From positions 1-64,000 of the forward strand of contig NZ_JACJMB010000002.1 of assembly GCF_016902615.1 (NCBI RefSeq): a stretch of 64,000 bases of DNA, given 5' to 3'. Shown here one piece after another: positions 36,584 to 46,507 of this stretch. The notes beneath the pieces are model-generated. The model did not search any database. It was given only the letters and a program-made list of their open reading frames with translations, and was not told where the DNA came from. The translations under genes were made by a program, and so were the position numbers. Numbering within the stretch: position 1 is the stretch's first letter; every line of letters starts with the position of its first letter. The stretch is from Collinsella tanakaei. GTDB taxonomy: Bacteria > Actinomycetota > Coriobacteriia > Coriobacteriales > Coriobacteriaceae.

Positions 36584-37687
36584 CTAATCTAGCTTTGATG
36601 CCAAGATATTGGCAATCCTATCGCTCGCATACCCATCGCCATACGGATTGCTCGCATGGGACATGGATTCGTACTCTGCCGGGTCATCCAGCAGCCGGGA
36701 GAACTCGCGGTAGATGGCGTCTTCCTCCGTGCCGACGAGACGGAGCGTGCCGGCCTGAACGCCTTCGGGGCGCTCGGTGGTGTCGCGCATGACGAGCACG
36801 GGCTTGCCGAGGGAGGGCGCCTCCTCCTGGATGCCGCCGGAGTCGGTGAGGATGAGGTGGGAGCGCGCCATGAAGTTGTGGAAGTCCACGACCTCCAACG
36901 GGTCGATGATGCGCAGGCGGTCGAAGCCGTCGAGCTCCTCGTGCGCTGCTTCCCGAACCTGGGGATTCATGTGTATGGGGTAGATGGCCTTGGTGTCCGG
37001 GCGCTCCTCCATGACGCGGCGGATGGCGCGGAACATGCGGTGCATGGGCTCGCCCAGGTTCTCGCGGCGGTGGGCCGTGATGAGGATGAGCCGTGAATCA
37101 GAAGCCCAGTCGAGCTCGGGATGCCGATAATCATCTTGCACCGTGGTGCGCAGGGCGTCGATGCCGGTGTTGCCTGTGACGAAGATCCTCCCGTCCGGCT
37201 TCGCCTCGTCAAGCAGGTTCTGGCGCGAGGTCTCCGTGGGTGCGAAATACCAATGCGATACGACGTCCACCGCCTGGCGGTTGAACTCCTCCGGCCAGGG
37301 GCTGTAGAGGTTGCGGGTGCGCAGCCCTGCCTCCACATGCCCTACCGGAATCTGGAGATAGAATGCAGCCAACGCCGCCGCAAAGGACGTGGTGGTGTCA
37401 CCGTGGACGAGGACGCAGTCTGGCTCCTCGTATTCCACAATCTTCCTGAGGCCCGAGAGCACGTCGCAGGTGATGTCGAAGAGCGTCTGTCCCGGCTTCA
37501 TGACGCGTAGATCGTGATCGGGCTTGACGCCGAAGACCCTGAGCACCTGGTCGAGCATCTCGCGATGCTGGCCGGTGACGCAGACGACGGTATCGAACTC
37601 GTCAGGGCGACTCTTGAACTCCAGAACGAGCGGGCACATCTTGATGGCCTCCGGGCGAGTTCCGAAGACAAGCATGATCCTTTTCAT
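36584..37687 (-). CDS. wecB: UDP-N-acetylglucosamine 2-epimerase
   Basis: A 367-residue non-hydrolysing epimerase that makes UDP-ManNAc from UDP-GlcNAc. Family features: MLVFGTRPEAIKMCPLV at the start, VTGQHREMLDQVL, HVEAGLRT, ITAHRRENLG, and TDSGGIQEEAPSLGKPVLVM. ATG 37687 has GGAGGG upstream. With the dehydrogenase at 41485 it would supply UDP-ManNAc uronic acid for the polymer. Confidence 0.92.
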   Translation of the reverse strand: MKRIMLVFGTRPEAIKMCPLVLEFKSRPDEFDTVVCVTGQHREMLDQVLRVFGVKPDHDLRVMKPGQTLFDITCDVLSGLRKIVEYEEPDCVLVHGDTTTSFAAALAAFYLQIPVGHVEAGLRTRNLYSPWPEEFNRQAVDVVSHWYFAPTETSRQNLLDEAKPDGRIFVTGNTGIDALRTTVQDDYRHPELDWASDSRLILITAHRRENLGEPMHRMFRAIRRVMEERPDTKAIYPIHMNPQVREAAHEELDGFDRLRIIDPLEVVDFHNFMARSHLILTDSGGIQEEAPSLGKPVLVMRDTTERPEGVQAGTLRLVGTEEDAIYREFSRLLDDPAEYESMSHASNPYGDGYASDRIANILASKLD

Positions 37688-37710
37688 TTACCCTCCATCT
37701 AGTCTTTCAA

Positions 37711-39147
37711 TTAGCGATTACGGAGTAGGCGAGTCCCCAGCAAGGAGACGAAGCGCTTTACCTGGTCGTAATTGAGCAGGTAGAAAACGAGGACGGAGAT
37801 AGCCGTCAATGCGAGAGAAGACGCGTAGTATGCCGAGGCGACAAAAGCGGCAGCCAGGGCTATCTCGGCAATCAGAAGACGCCTCCCGCCAACGTGGATA
37901 TAGCGATTGAGGTAGACCTCGGCGACGACGCTTCTGAAAGCAATCGCCGACACTATCGACATTGCTGCAAAGATCGCATCAGACAGCACAAGCACCGAAA
38001 GCAGGCAAAGCACAAGCGAGACTCCGAGAGTCCCCACGTTAATCCAAAGCAGCGCATTCTCCTTGCGCAACGACTTCAGGTAGGTGTTCACCAGGAGCTG
38101 CACCTTGCAATCGAAATAGCAGATGGGGAGCAATATCGCTAGGTAAATTAGGCTGTCTGCGTACTGCGGGAGCCACCAGGACAGAAGCTCGCGTCCAGGG
38201 TAGAACGCGAGGTATATGAGAGGGAGCACGGTTGCAAGCCCCGACCGAATGGCTGCGTAGGCATTTACCTGAGAACTCTCACTCATTCTCCTGATGACAG
38301 GAAAGATCACCATGGACACCTGAGCCATGAATGACAAGAGAAAGTTGATTAGAGATACCGAAAAGGAGATTTTTCCGAACGTCTCAATGCCCCATCGCCA
38401 GTCGATGAGCATTCTGCATGACCCAATGACAAGGGTGCCCGCATAATAGGCTGCGGTGACCTTGATGCCCGCAACCAGATCATCACGAATATCCCTGAGT
38501 CCCTGTCGCAATGACCCGAAGGGGCATTTCAGCGCCCGTGCGGCATACAAATAGCCGATAAGCGAGGATATCCCTTGGCAGGCAAGATAGCAGAGAACAT
38601 AAGAGACGAATCCCTCCGGATTGAGCGCCGTTAAAACAATTAGAGCGACGACCCAGAATGCACCCGACACCATACTTGCCGTCGAATAGATATTGGGCAG
38701 GTTGGCGGCGCGAAATACATAGAACAAAAAAGCTGATGGATTGACAATAAGACCGTCGGCAACGACGAGAAGGAAGATTATTTGCCTGCTATCCCCTGAA
38801 AATGGAACGCAGGTGGCGAGAAGGACAGACGCGCCGACAAGCAACTGGAAGCCGGCCACCAACGCGAACTGTGTCTTGATTCTTGACCAGTCGATTTCCG
38901 ACACCGTTGTCCCACCGAGCCTGAGGAATACGCCATCGTGCACGCCGAGTAAGGCGAGACCCACATATCCCGAATAGAGAACAAACAGCTGCCAGTACGC
39001 GTAGTCCTCAATCCCAAGCAACCTCGGAACAATAAGCGACATAAGTACGCTTGATGCAAGGGAAACTCCTTGGGCCGCGATCGCATAGGCGAGGTTGGAG
39101 GCAAGCCCTCCACGTTCTTCGAGTGAAATTGGAGCAGTCTTTTTCAT
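37711..39147 (-). CDS. wzx: Polysaccharide repeat-unit flippase (Wzx-type)
   Basis: A 478-residue membrane protein with about 12-14 hydrophobic segments and the MATE/MOP-like start (LASNLAYAIAAQGVSLASSV, LLGIEDYAYWQLFVLYSGYVG). It would move lipid-linked repeat units across the membrane. Its ATG overlaps the stop of the polymerase gene. GC content falls to roughly half here, unlike phage genes, indicating acquisition with the cassette. Confidence 0.82.
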   Translation of the reverse strand: MKKTAPISLEERGGLASNLAYAIAAQGVSLASSVLMSLIVPRLLGIEDYAYWQLFVLYSGYVGLALLGVHDGVFLRLGGTTVSEIDWSRIKTQFALVAGFQLLVGASVLLATCVPFSGDSRQIIFLLVVADGLIVNPSAFLFYVFRAANLPNIYSTASMVSGAFWVVALIVLTALNPEGFVSYVLCYLACQGISSLIGYLYAARALKCPFGSLRQGLRDIRDDLVAGIKVTAAYYAGTLVIGSCRMLIDWRWGIETFGKISFSVSLINFLLSFMAQVSMVIFPVIRRMSESSQVNAYAAIRSGLATVLPLIYLAFYPGRELLSWWLPQYADSLIYLAILLPICYFDCKVQLLVNTYLKSLRKENALLWINVGTLGVSLVLCLLSVLVLSDAIFAAMSIVSAIAFRSVVAEVYLNRYIHVGGRRLLIAEIALAAAFVASAYYASSLALTAISVLVFYLLNYDQVKRFVSLLGTRLLRNR

Positions 39148-40409
39148 GCGCGCCCCCTAGGAACAGACATGCTCAGAGCTTCGGAGGCTTCCGGCGATGC
39201 AACGAATGACAGCGCAAGGATAAGAAGGCTGTTCAGCGTATTCTCAAACACAGAAGTGAGCATAAGGGAGAGAACCAGACCACAAAGCACAGCACGGTAT
39301 GCCCTATTCGAGCACTTGTCAGCGGTGCTACAAGCGGAAACAACAGCGCTTGCAAACAGTATGATCCCGAATACACCAGCCGTGAAGCCAATCTGCAGCC
39401 AAAGATTGTGAGCGCTGCCGTAATCGTGCACGTAATAAAACTGCCATAGATCAGTTGCCACATATTGCTGATAACCGTAACCGATTATCGGGGACTCAGC
39501 TATTGAGCCTATTACCGAGTCCCAGATGTAAGTACGCCCCGTAAACGTCGACCCCTGGCTATAGGTGAGGTCTTTCCCCAATATAGTCGCAATTTGGTCG
39601 TAGGGGAGGTAATCTGCAATACGGACGAAAACTATGAGAACAAGAAAGACGGTTGTGATAAGAAGTGCGTTCCTCGATGTCGCAAAACGCTGCACCGGAC
39701 TACTCCACGAGAACAAGATGACAACGATCTCCGCCACCAAGGCGACCATCGAGGTCGCACTTGCCAGAGCCAGTACGAGCACGATTGAAACCGCGCTTGC
39801 CCCCATGAAGGCAGCGCCAAGCCGGCCCTTGGCAAGATAGTCGAACGCCGCAGCGAAGAAGACCAGGAGAAAGCACCAGCGACTTTGAAGGCTTCCACCT
39901 TCAAGAATCCAGCGTGCATCACCATCGAGACGATATATCCCGCCGAGAAGCAACGCCCGCGTCGCTAGCTCAAGAACGACCAGCACGCCGATGACCAATA
40001 GGGTTGCAACTAAAAACGGGAGAACCTCGTCCTTCCTCAACACGGCAATAAGCAGCGCGGGCGCGATGAACATAGCAGTGTTAACAACCAGGTCGTATCT
40101 GAGCCCATTCCCTAAGAGTGTTGCAACAGCGGCCGCCGTGAGGTAAAGGGACAAAAGGACAAGGAAGGGCTCCAGCCTTCCGTTTCTTAACACAAACCTG
40201 TATGCAAGCATTAGACAGGAAAGCAATAACCATCCTGCAAAGACGGTCTTAAGCGGAGCGATTGCAGGCCAATCATTGATTATTGTCGGACGGAAGAACG
40301 GCATGAGCAAGAACATGTAGAGCAAAACCTGCCTCGTCAATCGCTCGGCCTTTCTCGCTTGCGAATATCTTTTCGATGAAATGTGGGAAGAAACCGTAGA
40401 TGCACTCAT
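39144..40409 (-). CDS. wzy: O-antigen/capsule polymerase-like membrane protein (Wzy-type)
   Basis: A 421-residue protein with ten or more hydrophobic segments and a large outer loop near residues 290-320 (TFTGRTYIWDSVIGSIAESP, IGYGYQQYVATD, GSAHNLWLQIGF), the signature of the O-antigen ligase/polymerase (Wzy_C) domain. It would polymerise repeat units outside the membrane. It overlaps both neighbours by four bases. Low GC like wzx. Confidence 0.8.
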   Translation of the reverse strand: MSASTVSSHISSKRYSQARKAERLTRQVLLYMFLLMPFFRPTIINDWPAIAPLKTVFAGWLLLSCLMLAYRFVLRNGRLEPFLVLLSLYLTAAAVATLLGNGLRYDLVVNTAMFIAPALLIAVLRKDEVLPFLVATLLVIGVLVVLELATRALLLGGIYRLDGDARWILEGGSLQSRWCFLLVFFAAAFDYLAKGRLGAAFMGASAVSIVLVLALASATSMVALVAEIVVILFSWSSPVQRFATSRNALLITTVFLVLIVFVRIADYLPYDQIATILGKDLTYSQGSTFTGRTYIWDSVIGSIAESPIIGYGYQQYVATDLWQFYYVHDYGSAHNLWLQIGFTAGVFGIILFASAVVSACSTADKCSNRAYRAVLCGLVLSLMLTSVFENTLNSLLILALSFVASPEASEALSMSVPRGRA

Positions 40410-41476
40410 CGGTCAAGCACCCCAGAATTCGCAAGCCTTTCCACGAGCACAGTCGAAAGCGATTCGACATAATGCTCCCGTGAGTAGTACGTTTCAAAGA
40501 GGTGTTTGAACTCGGCAAGAACCTCGCTCGCCTCTATAGGTTGCGAGCAAAAGTCGACTACAGCATTGACGTCCGGTTCCGCGTCTACAGCGAGTGCGTA
40601 TTTCATTCCCTTGGTTGCTTCTCTGAAGCTGGTGAGGCAACGACTAAATATTGGAATCACTCCTGCGGATAGGTAGGACGAGAGTTTGGTAGGTGTCGCC
40701 ACCCTGTTGACCGCGCAGTCTTCGCGGATGACGAACCCGAAAGAGGCGCCACTCAGTTCCATCGACACTTGGTCGGGGGGGACGCTGCCCACCCAGTAGT
40801 TCTGCACACCAGCCCGCCTCAGCTTCTCCTCGGCCCCACGTTGGTCGAAGCAATATACTTTGAAGAGCGCATCGGGCATGCGCTCTTCAATTCTCTTGAA
40901 CAGGCGTGCGGTTTCGTCGAAGCACTGCCAAGCTGCCAATGAGCCCATGTACACGAAAACCTTGTTGGCATACTTTTCGGGAGCTAGGACGGATTCGGCA
41001 CATAGCTCCGAGTTGAAACAAGGCATGATGCCGTAACGGCCCTTGAAATCAAGGCCGTACTTCGCTTCATAATGCCTCTTCATCTCCGAGGAGACAAAGA
41101 AAACGAACTTGGCTTTCTTTAGGACATAGGATTCCATCAGCGACAGGGCGAGGCGACGCGAGCGACTATGCCTGCGCATGAAGCTCTCTTCCGGCACAAT
41201 CCCTTGGCACCAAACCACAACATTTTTAAATCCTTGTTTTATAAAGCTCAGGGCATCCATGCATGAAGCAACAACGATGAGTGCATCTTTCCTTAATGGG
41301 GAAAAAGCGCTTCGTGTAGAAAACTCAACCGTCTGACACATCCACCCGGAGCGCTCCAAAGCCCCCTTAATAACGTTCATGTAGTTATCTGTCACTTCGG
41401 AGTTCTGGGAAAGAACGACATACGCTTCGCGCGGGAGGTCGAGGGAACGTACTTTGTTTGAATTCGGTCGAGCCAT
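40406..41476 (-). CDS. Glycosyltransferase (GT-B-like)
   Basis: A 356-residue protein with C-terminal GT4-like motifs (NKVFVYMGSLAAWQCFDETA, FGFVIREDCAVNRVATPTKL, SSYLSAGVIPIF). It likely adds one sugar of the repeat unit at the cytoplasmic membrane face. The ATG at 41476 follows the dehydrogenase stop by 8 bases. GC is low, as for wzx/wzy. Donor and acceptor unknown. Confidence 0.72.
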   Translation of the reverse strand: MARPNSNKVRSLDLPREAYVVLSQNSEVTDNYMNVIKGALERSGWMCQTVEFSTRSAFSPLRKDALIVVASCMDALSFIKQGFKNVVVWCQGIVPEESFMRRHSRSRRLALSLMESYVLKKAKFVFFVSSEMKRHYEAKYGLDFKGRYGIMPCFNSELCAESVLAPEKYANKVFVYMGSLAAWQCFDETARLFKRIEERMPDALFKVYCFDQRGAEEKLRRAGVQNYWVGSVPPDQVSMELSGASFGFVIREDCAVNRVATPTKLSSYLSAGVIPIFSRCLTSFREATKGMKYALAVDAEPDVNAVVDFCSQPIEASEVLAEFKHLFETYYSREHYVESLSTVLVERLANSGVLDR

Positions 41477-41484
41477 TAGTCTCC

Positions 41485-42702
41485 CTACAGTTTGCATACG
41501 TTCGCGCCGTTGCCCATGACGTTGCGCGGGTCGATGAGGATGCGGTCGCCGAATGCCTCGGGCTTCCCCTTGACCTCGGAGTGCCCCACCATGACGATCA
41601 CCATGTCGAGCCCGTCCAGGAACTCGTCCATGGAGTGCACCTGGCTGGGCACCTCGTCGCGCTCGACCCACGGATCGTAGACCCTCATGGGCGCGCCGCA
41701 GAGGTGCTCCGCCTGTACCTCCAGGAGCTGGAGCGTGGGGCTCTCGCGGACGTCGTCCACGTCCTCCTTGTAGGTGAGGCCGTAGATGCCGACGCGGGAG
41801 GGGTCGTCGATGCCGTGCTCCTCCATGGCCTCGTGCGCGCGACGCAGCACGTACTCCGGCATCGAGAAGTTGGTCTGCAGGGCCAGCCTGATGAAATTCG
41901 CAGTCTCGGGGTAGTCTCCCACGAGGAACCAGGGGTCCACCGGGATGCAGTGGCCACCCACGCCGGGGCCGGGCTGCAGGATGTTGACCCTGGGATGCTT
42001 GTTGGCGATTCGGATGACCTCGTAGACGTCCATGCCGCCGATGCGGCACACCTTGGCGAGCTCGTTGGCGAAGGCGATGTTCACGGCGCGGTACGTGTTC
42101 TCCACGACCTTGGTCATCTCGGCGGTGCGGATGTCGGTGATGGCGATCTCGCCCTGACAGAAGCTGGCGTAGAGCTTCGCCACGCGCTCGCCGACCTCCG
42201 GGTCGTCCGCCCCGATGGTGCGGTTGTTGTGCAGCAATTCATAGACCATATTGCCCGGGATGATGCGCTCCGGGGCGTGGACGAGGGAGACGTCCTGGCG
42301 GTTCGCCTCCTCGAGCAGCGGCCGAACGAAGCGGTCGATGGTGTTCGGGGAGACGGTGGACTCGATGACGAGGACGGCGCCCTCCGGCGCGACCTCGAGA
42401 ACGGTCCTGCACGCGGCGACCACGTAGCTCGGGTCGATCTTCTTGTCCACCTTGTCGTAGGGGGTGGGCACGCTCACGATGTAGATGTCGCACTTCTGGT
42501 ACTCGGTCGTGAACCTGATGCCGGCCCTCACCGCGTCGGCGAACAGCCCGTCGAGCCCCTCCTCCTTGAAGGTGGTCCTCCCGGCGTTGAGCATGGCGAC
42601 CAGATCTTTGTTGTAGTCCGTCCCCGTGACCTCGACCCCGTGCGAGGCCATCATGAGGGCGGTGGGGAGTCCTATGTAGCCGAGACCTATGACGTTGACC
42701 AT
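41485..42702 (-). CDS. wecC: UDP-N-acetyl-D-mannosamine dehydrogenase
   Basis: A 405-residue UDP-sugar dehydrogenase. It has an N-terminal Rossmann motif (VNVIGLGYIGLPTALMMASH), the hexose-dehydrogenase centre with the nucleophile region QPGPGVGGHCIPVDPWFLVG, and a C-terminal domain (GIYGLTYKEDVDDVRESPTL). It oxidises UDP-ManNAc to the uronate using NAD. The ATG at 42702 follows AAAGGTAG. With wecB this implies an acidic amino-sugar in the polymer. Confidence 0.9.
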   Translation of the reverse strand: MVNVIGLGYIGLPTALMMASHGVEVTGTDYNKDLVAMLNAGRTTFKEEGLDGLFADAVRAGIRFTTEYQKCDIYIVSVPTPYDKVDKKIDPSYVVAACRTVLEVAPEGAVLVIESTVSPNTIDRFVRPLLEEANRQDVSLVHAPERIIPGNMVYELLHNNRTIGADDPEVGERVAKLYASFCQGEIAITDIRTAEMTKVVENTYRAVNIAFANELAKVCRIGGMDVYEVIRIANKHPRVNILQPGPGVGGHCIPVDPWFLVGDYPETANFIRLALQTNFSMPEYVLRRAHEAMEEHGIDDPSRVGIYGLTYKEDVDDVRESPTLQLLEVQAEHLCGAPMRVYDPWVERDEVPSQVHSMDEFLDGLDMVIVMVGHSEVKGKPEAFGDRILIDPRNVMGNGANVCKL

Positions 42703-42738
42703 TGTTCTACCTTTCCGTGTTTGCTGATCCAGCATCCG

Positions 42739-43893
42739 TTACGAGAGGCCGAGAGCTGAAGCCAGCTCGTCCTCGTAGAAGGCAATCGACGCTCCGAGGC
42801 TGCCAGGGTCGAACTCTTCGACGACCCGCCGGTACTCGTCCAGCAGCCCCCCGGCGCAGTCGCTGTACCCCATGCCGTAATCGGACATGACGCCGACGTT
42901 CTTCAGGCCCCACCCCTTGTCGAACATCCCGATCACAGGGGTCCCGGCCCGGAGCGACAGGATCGCGGCGTGGAGCCTCATGGACAGCGTCACGTCCATG
43001 GACTTGTAGATGCTCAGCAGCCTGAACGGGTCGTGCTCCTCGACGAGCGCGGCGCCGTCCGGCAAGAGCCCGACCAGCCGCTCCGAGAGGGCGCGGTCCT
43101 TCTTGGTCTGGACGATCACCGTGTAGGAGAGCTCCGGATGCACCCCGGCGAAACCGGCGAACGCGCCGAGGAGCTCGTCCTGGCGCGCCTTCGCGAGTTC
43201 CCCGATGTCGCCGATCGCGGTCCCTCTGACGATCATCGCGGCGCGCGAGCCGGCAGAACGCGGCGCGTCCTCCGGGTCGTCCATGAAGAAGGCCATGTCC
43301 GTCGACTTGGAGAAGGGGAGCTCCGGGTAGAGGAAGCGCAGTCTCTCGAGCGACGCTCCCTCCCGGACGAACACCTCGTCGAAGAGAGCAAGCTTGCGGC
43401 CCAGGAAAGGCTTCCACCTCGGCGCGACCGCCGCAGTCGACTGGGGCAGGCAGACGACCCGCTTGCCCATTCGCCGCGCCATGCTGATGGGATGGAAGAG
43501 CGCCTCGAGGCGGATGGCGTCCGTGGCGGACGCGCAGCGAAGCAGGTTGCCGCCGTTGAAGAGCACGACGTCCGCCTGTCCGACGAGCGCGGAAACCCTC
43601 TCGTCGCCAATGCGCAGCAGCAGCTTCGCCGCGCCCGCGGCGTACTGCGCGGCGACGGCGCCGCATCCCGCTGAACGGTCGAGGGCGAACGTCCCGGGGA
43701 CGACCTCGACCTCCGGGTAGCGCGCATGAACCATGCCGCGGCTCGCCGCGAAGTCGGGGGCCGCCCCGTCGAACCGCGAGACCATCGTCACGTCAGCGCC
43801 GTGGCGGCGCAGGAAGCCGATTGTCCCGAGGCATATGGCGAGATCGCCCGCGTTCTCGGGGCCGTAGAGGTAGAACACGAGCGCGCGCGTCAC
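42739..43893 (-). CDS. Polysaccharide pyruvyl transferase family protein
   Basis: A 384-residue protein of the pyruvyl transferase family (FYLYGPENAGDLAICLGTIG at the start, VVLFNGGNLLRCASATDAIR, CLPQSTAAV, MRLHAAILSLRAGTPVIGMF near the end). It may attach a pyruvate ketal to a sugar of the polymer. The GTG at 43893 overlaps the preceding stop as GTGA; a GTG nine bases upstream is an alternative. Confidence 0.8.
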   Translation of the reverse strand: MTRALVFYLYGPENAGDLAICLGTIGFLRRHGADVTMVSRFDGAAPDFAASRGMVHARYPEVEVVPGTFALDRSAGCGAVAAQYAAGAAKLLLRIGDERVSALVGQADVVLFNGGNLLRCASATDAIRLEALFHPISMARRMGKRVVCLPQSTAAVAPRWKPFLGRKLALFDEVFVREGASLERLRFLYPELPFSKSTDMAFFMDDPEDAPRSAGSRAAMIVRGTAIGDIGELAKARQDELLGAFAGFAGVHPELSYTVIVQTKKDRALSERLVGLLPDGAALVEEHDPFRLLSIYKSMDVTLSMRLHAAILSLRAGTPVIGMFDKGWGLKNVGVMSDYGMGYSDCAGGLLDEYRRVVEEFDPGSLGASIAFYEDELASALGLS

Positions 43894-44912
43894 AGCGACC
43901 ACCCCCGCCCCTCAAGCGCTCGGCGGAAGCCATCGACGACGACGGCTGCGTCGTAGCGCAGGCAGTCCTCGTAATTGAACGCCGCCATCCGGGCGAGCTC
44001 TTCGCGGCGCCCTTCGCATCGAACGAAAAGCCTCGCTAGGGCAGTAGCGTTCCCTGCGGGAAAAAGCCATCCGTTCCTGCCATCGACAACGATCTCCGAG
44101 TTGTAGCAGACGTCGCTCGCAAGTATCGGCAGCCCTGCCGCCATCGCCTCGGCGAGGACTGCGGGAAAACCCTCTGCTTCATATTCGGAGGGAAACACGA
44201 AGCAGTCGTATCCCGCCAGGGTCTCAACAACCTCAGAGTTAAGGACCACGCCCCTGTACGAGATGGGCTCGTCCTCCCCGATCCCTTCCAGAACCGAGCG
44301 GTCGAAGTCCGCCTTTACCGGGCCGTAGATGTCGAGGGAGGCTTCGAGACCGGAGGCGACCGCCTCCCGGAACGCGCTCACCATGGTGCCCACGCCCTTC
44401 TTGTTCCTCACACTCGAAAGGAAGACAAACCGAAGCGAGCCTCTCGCAACGGGGCGCGGGGCCATCCTTCTTGAAGACAGGTCATCGACGAAGTTGGTCA
44501 TCAGATGGACGTTTTCCACCCCGAGAACTCTGAGCCGCTCGACGACTCCCCGCGTCTCCACGGCGACGAGGGACGCATCCCCCATGCAGTCGAGGAGGCT
44601 ATCGCTGCTCCCCGCCTCGTCGGCGACCGTGCCGCCGATGCACACGAGGGCGTACCTGAACGACGGGTCGGCCTTCGCCTTTCGATGGACGATCGGCCAA
44701 AGGACGGCGCGGCCCTTGCGGGACACGGCGATAATCGCCTGATCATCCTTCGACAACACCGTTCTCGCGATCCCGCCCAGCCTGCTTCCCAAGCGGCGGC
44801 TGTACGTGTTCACGAGCGCGCACCCGCCCACAGGGAACAGGTGCTTGAGGGTGATGGAGTTCTTGATCGCCGGCCCACCGGTTTTTGCGACCGGACCTAC
44901 GAAGAGCGTCAT
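43890..44912 (-). CDS. Glycosyltransferase family 4 protein
   Basis: A 340-residue GT-B enzyme (MTLFVGPVAKTGGPAIKNSI at the start; LRFVFLSSVRNKKGVGTMVS; PSEYEAEGFPAVLAEAMAAG, the GT4 EX7E region). ATG 44912 follows AAGGAGGT and overlaps the stop of the heparinase-like gene (TAATGA). It should act in repeat-unit assembly. Sugar specificity cannot be read. Confidence 0.82.
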   Translation of the reverse strand: MTLFVGPVAKTGGPAIKNSITLKHLFPVGGCALVNTYSRRLGSRLGGIARTVLSKDDQAIIAVSRKGRAVLWPIVHRKAKADPSFRYALVCIGGTVADEAGSSDSLLDCMGDASLVAVETRGVVERLRVLGVENVHLMTNFVDDLSSRRMAPRPVARGSLRFVFLSSVRNKKGVGTMVSAFREAVASGLEASLDIYGPVKADFDRSVLEGIGEDEPISYRGVVLNSEVVETLAGYDCFVFPSEYEAEGFPAVLAEAMAAGLPILASDVCYNSEIVVDGRNGWLFPAGNATALARLFVRCEGRREELARMAAFNYEDCLRYDAAVVVDGFRRALEGRGWSL

Positions 44913-46507
44913 TAGGAGACCTCCTTGCCCGCATCGATCGTGTAGGAGACGGACCCCTTGCCCGCCACGACGACGTCCCGGCACTCCTCCAGACGAGACA
45001 GCTGTCGGGAGTACTTGCCTACGCCCCTTGTCATCTCGCATCCGGAAGTTGCCTCGACGGACGGGGATGCGTTCCGAGGGGAATGGATGTGGGATTCAAG
45101 ATGAGCTCCGTCCCCGGACTCGTCCGCGACACGGAGGAGGCCGTCGCAAAGCTCGATGGAGCGGCTGAGGGTCTTGCCGCCCGGAAGCCCGACAGACGCC
45201 AGCACGCTATTGCCGCCGAAGGCGGCGCCCAGCAGTCGGTATCCCCGCCCCACGCGGTGCTCGCCCCAGCACTCGAGCTGCTCCTCGCCGTCCACCACGC
45301 ATGTGTTGTGCGCGGCGGTGGAGCGGAAGTAGGGGCGCAGCCCGCTCTGGTAGGCGTAGGTCCCGGAGTTGACGACCACGGGCTCGCCCCTGTAGGACAG
45401 CTCGAAAGAGAGGCAGTCGCAGTGGGCGTGCCCGAGCATGTAGGAGGGGCCGGGCTCGCCTGCATCGACCATCACGGCCACGTCACCGCCGTAGAGCTTG
45501 TAGTAGCCGGCGTCGGGAAACGCCGTCTTAGTGTCGTCAGCATCCATGCCGAGCAGGCGCGAGCACGCGGCGGCGAGCGGGCAGCACTCCTTGGCCACGC
45601 CGTCGGCGGAGTCGTTGAAGAAGGGGGTCTTCCCCATGCCGCGCTCGAGCGACGCCATGGCGTCGAGCATGGACTTGGCCTTGGGCATGAAGTTGCCGGG
45701 GAGCGCGAAGCCGAGCTGAGTGGAGGCGACGTAGACCCGCAGCATCCCCTCAAGCACGAGTTTGTGGTACATGAGGCTGCGCTCGAAGTGGACGCCGTCG
45801 GGCAGGACCTGCTCGTTGAGCTGCCCCTCCAGGCGGCGCATCACCCTCGCATGGACATCGCTTTCCCCGAACGCGGCGGACGCAATCGCGAGCGTCTTCA
45901 GGTTCTCCCACCAGTGGTTGGCCCGCAGGTGCGTCTCCTGGTTGGCGAGCAGATGTTTGTACTGGCGGTACATGCTCTCGCGCATCTCCGCGAAGAACGC
46001 CCCGTCCCCCTGGAGCGCCCCGCCGAATAGATCGATTGCTATGAGCCAGTTGAGCAGGCGGAGCGAGATTGTGTAGGGATGCCAGGCGTCGCCCTCCGGA
46101 TAGGGGCACGCGAGCATCCACGAGCGGACGAGCCCCTTGTAGCCGTCGATGCAGCGGCCCTCGCCCGTCTCGCGCCAGCGCGCGGCGAGGGCAACGCCCC
46201 ACTCGAAGTAGTGCAGGTTGAAGCTCCAAAGGTGGGACGCGCCGGGAACGTCCCAGGTACCCAGATCGACCTTCCGGCGCTCGTTGATGAGCAGGAACTC
46301 CCCCTTGAACAGCGCCTCGGCGTCGAAGCGAGCGAGGTAGCGCGGGTCGAGGTCTAGCTCGGGGATAGTAATGCGGGGCATGCGCAACGGATGCTCGCCC
46401 GCGAAGGCGCGCTCTGACAGCCGGCGACGGCCTCGCAGCCGCGCGAAGACCATCCCCGTCCTCATGCGCCGTACCGTCCTGAGGTAGAGGAGGGCCTTGC
46501 TAAACAT
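44912..46507 (-). CDS. Heparinase II/III-like polysaccharide enzyme
   Basis: A 531-residue protein with the alpha/alpha toroid followed by the heparinase II/III C-terminal beta domain. Clear pieces: FNLHYFEWGVALAARWRETG, LLANQETHLRANHWWENLKT, MLGHAHCDCLSFELSYRGEP and the RSTAAHNTCVVDGEEQ active region. Such proteins occur in capsule and exopolysaccharide loci, where they may trim, cut or epimerise uronate polymers, consistent with a ManNAcA product. No signal peptide is obvious. The start overlaps the preceding gene by a few bases. Confidence 0.8.
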   Translation of the reverse strand: MFSKALLYLRTVRRMRTGMVFARLRGRRRLSERAFAGEHPLRMPRITIPELDLDPRYLARFDAEALFKGEFLLINERRKVDLGTWDVPGASHLWSFNLHYFEWGVALAARWRETGEGRCIDGYKGLVRSWMLACPYPEGDAWHPYTISLRLLNWLIAIDLFGGALQGDGAFFAEMRESMYRQYKHLLANQETHLRANHWWENLKTLAIASAAFGESDVHARVMRRLEGQLNEQVLPDGVHFERSLMYHKLVLEGMLRVYVASTQLGFALPGNFMPKAKSMLDAMASLERGMGKTPFFNDSADGVAKECCPLAAACSRLLGMDADDTKTAFPDAGYYKLYGGDVAVMVDAGEPGPSYMLGHAHCDCLSFELSYRGEPVVVNSGTYAYQSGLRPYFRSTAAHNTCVVDGEEQLECWGEHRVGRGYRLLGAAFGGNSVLASVGLPGGKTLSRSIELCDGLLRVADESGDGAHLESHIHSPRNASPSVEATSGCEMTRGVGKYSRQLSRLEECRDVVVAGKGSVSYTIDAGKEVS

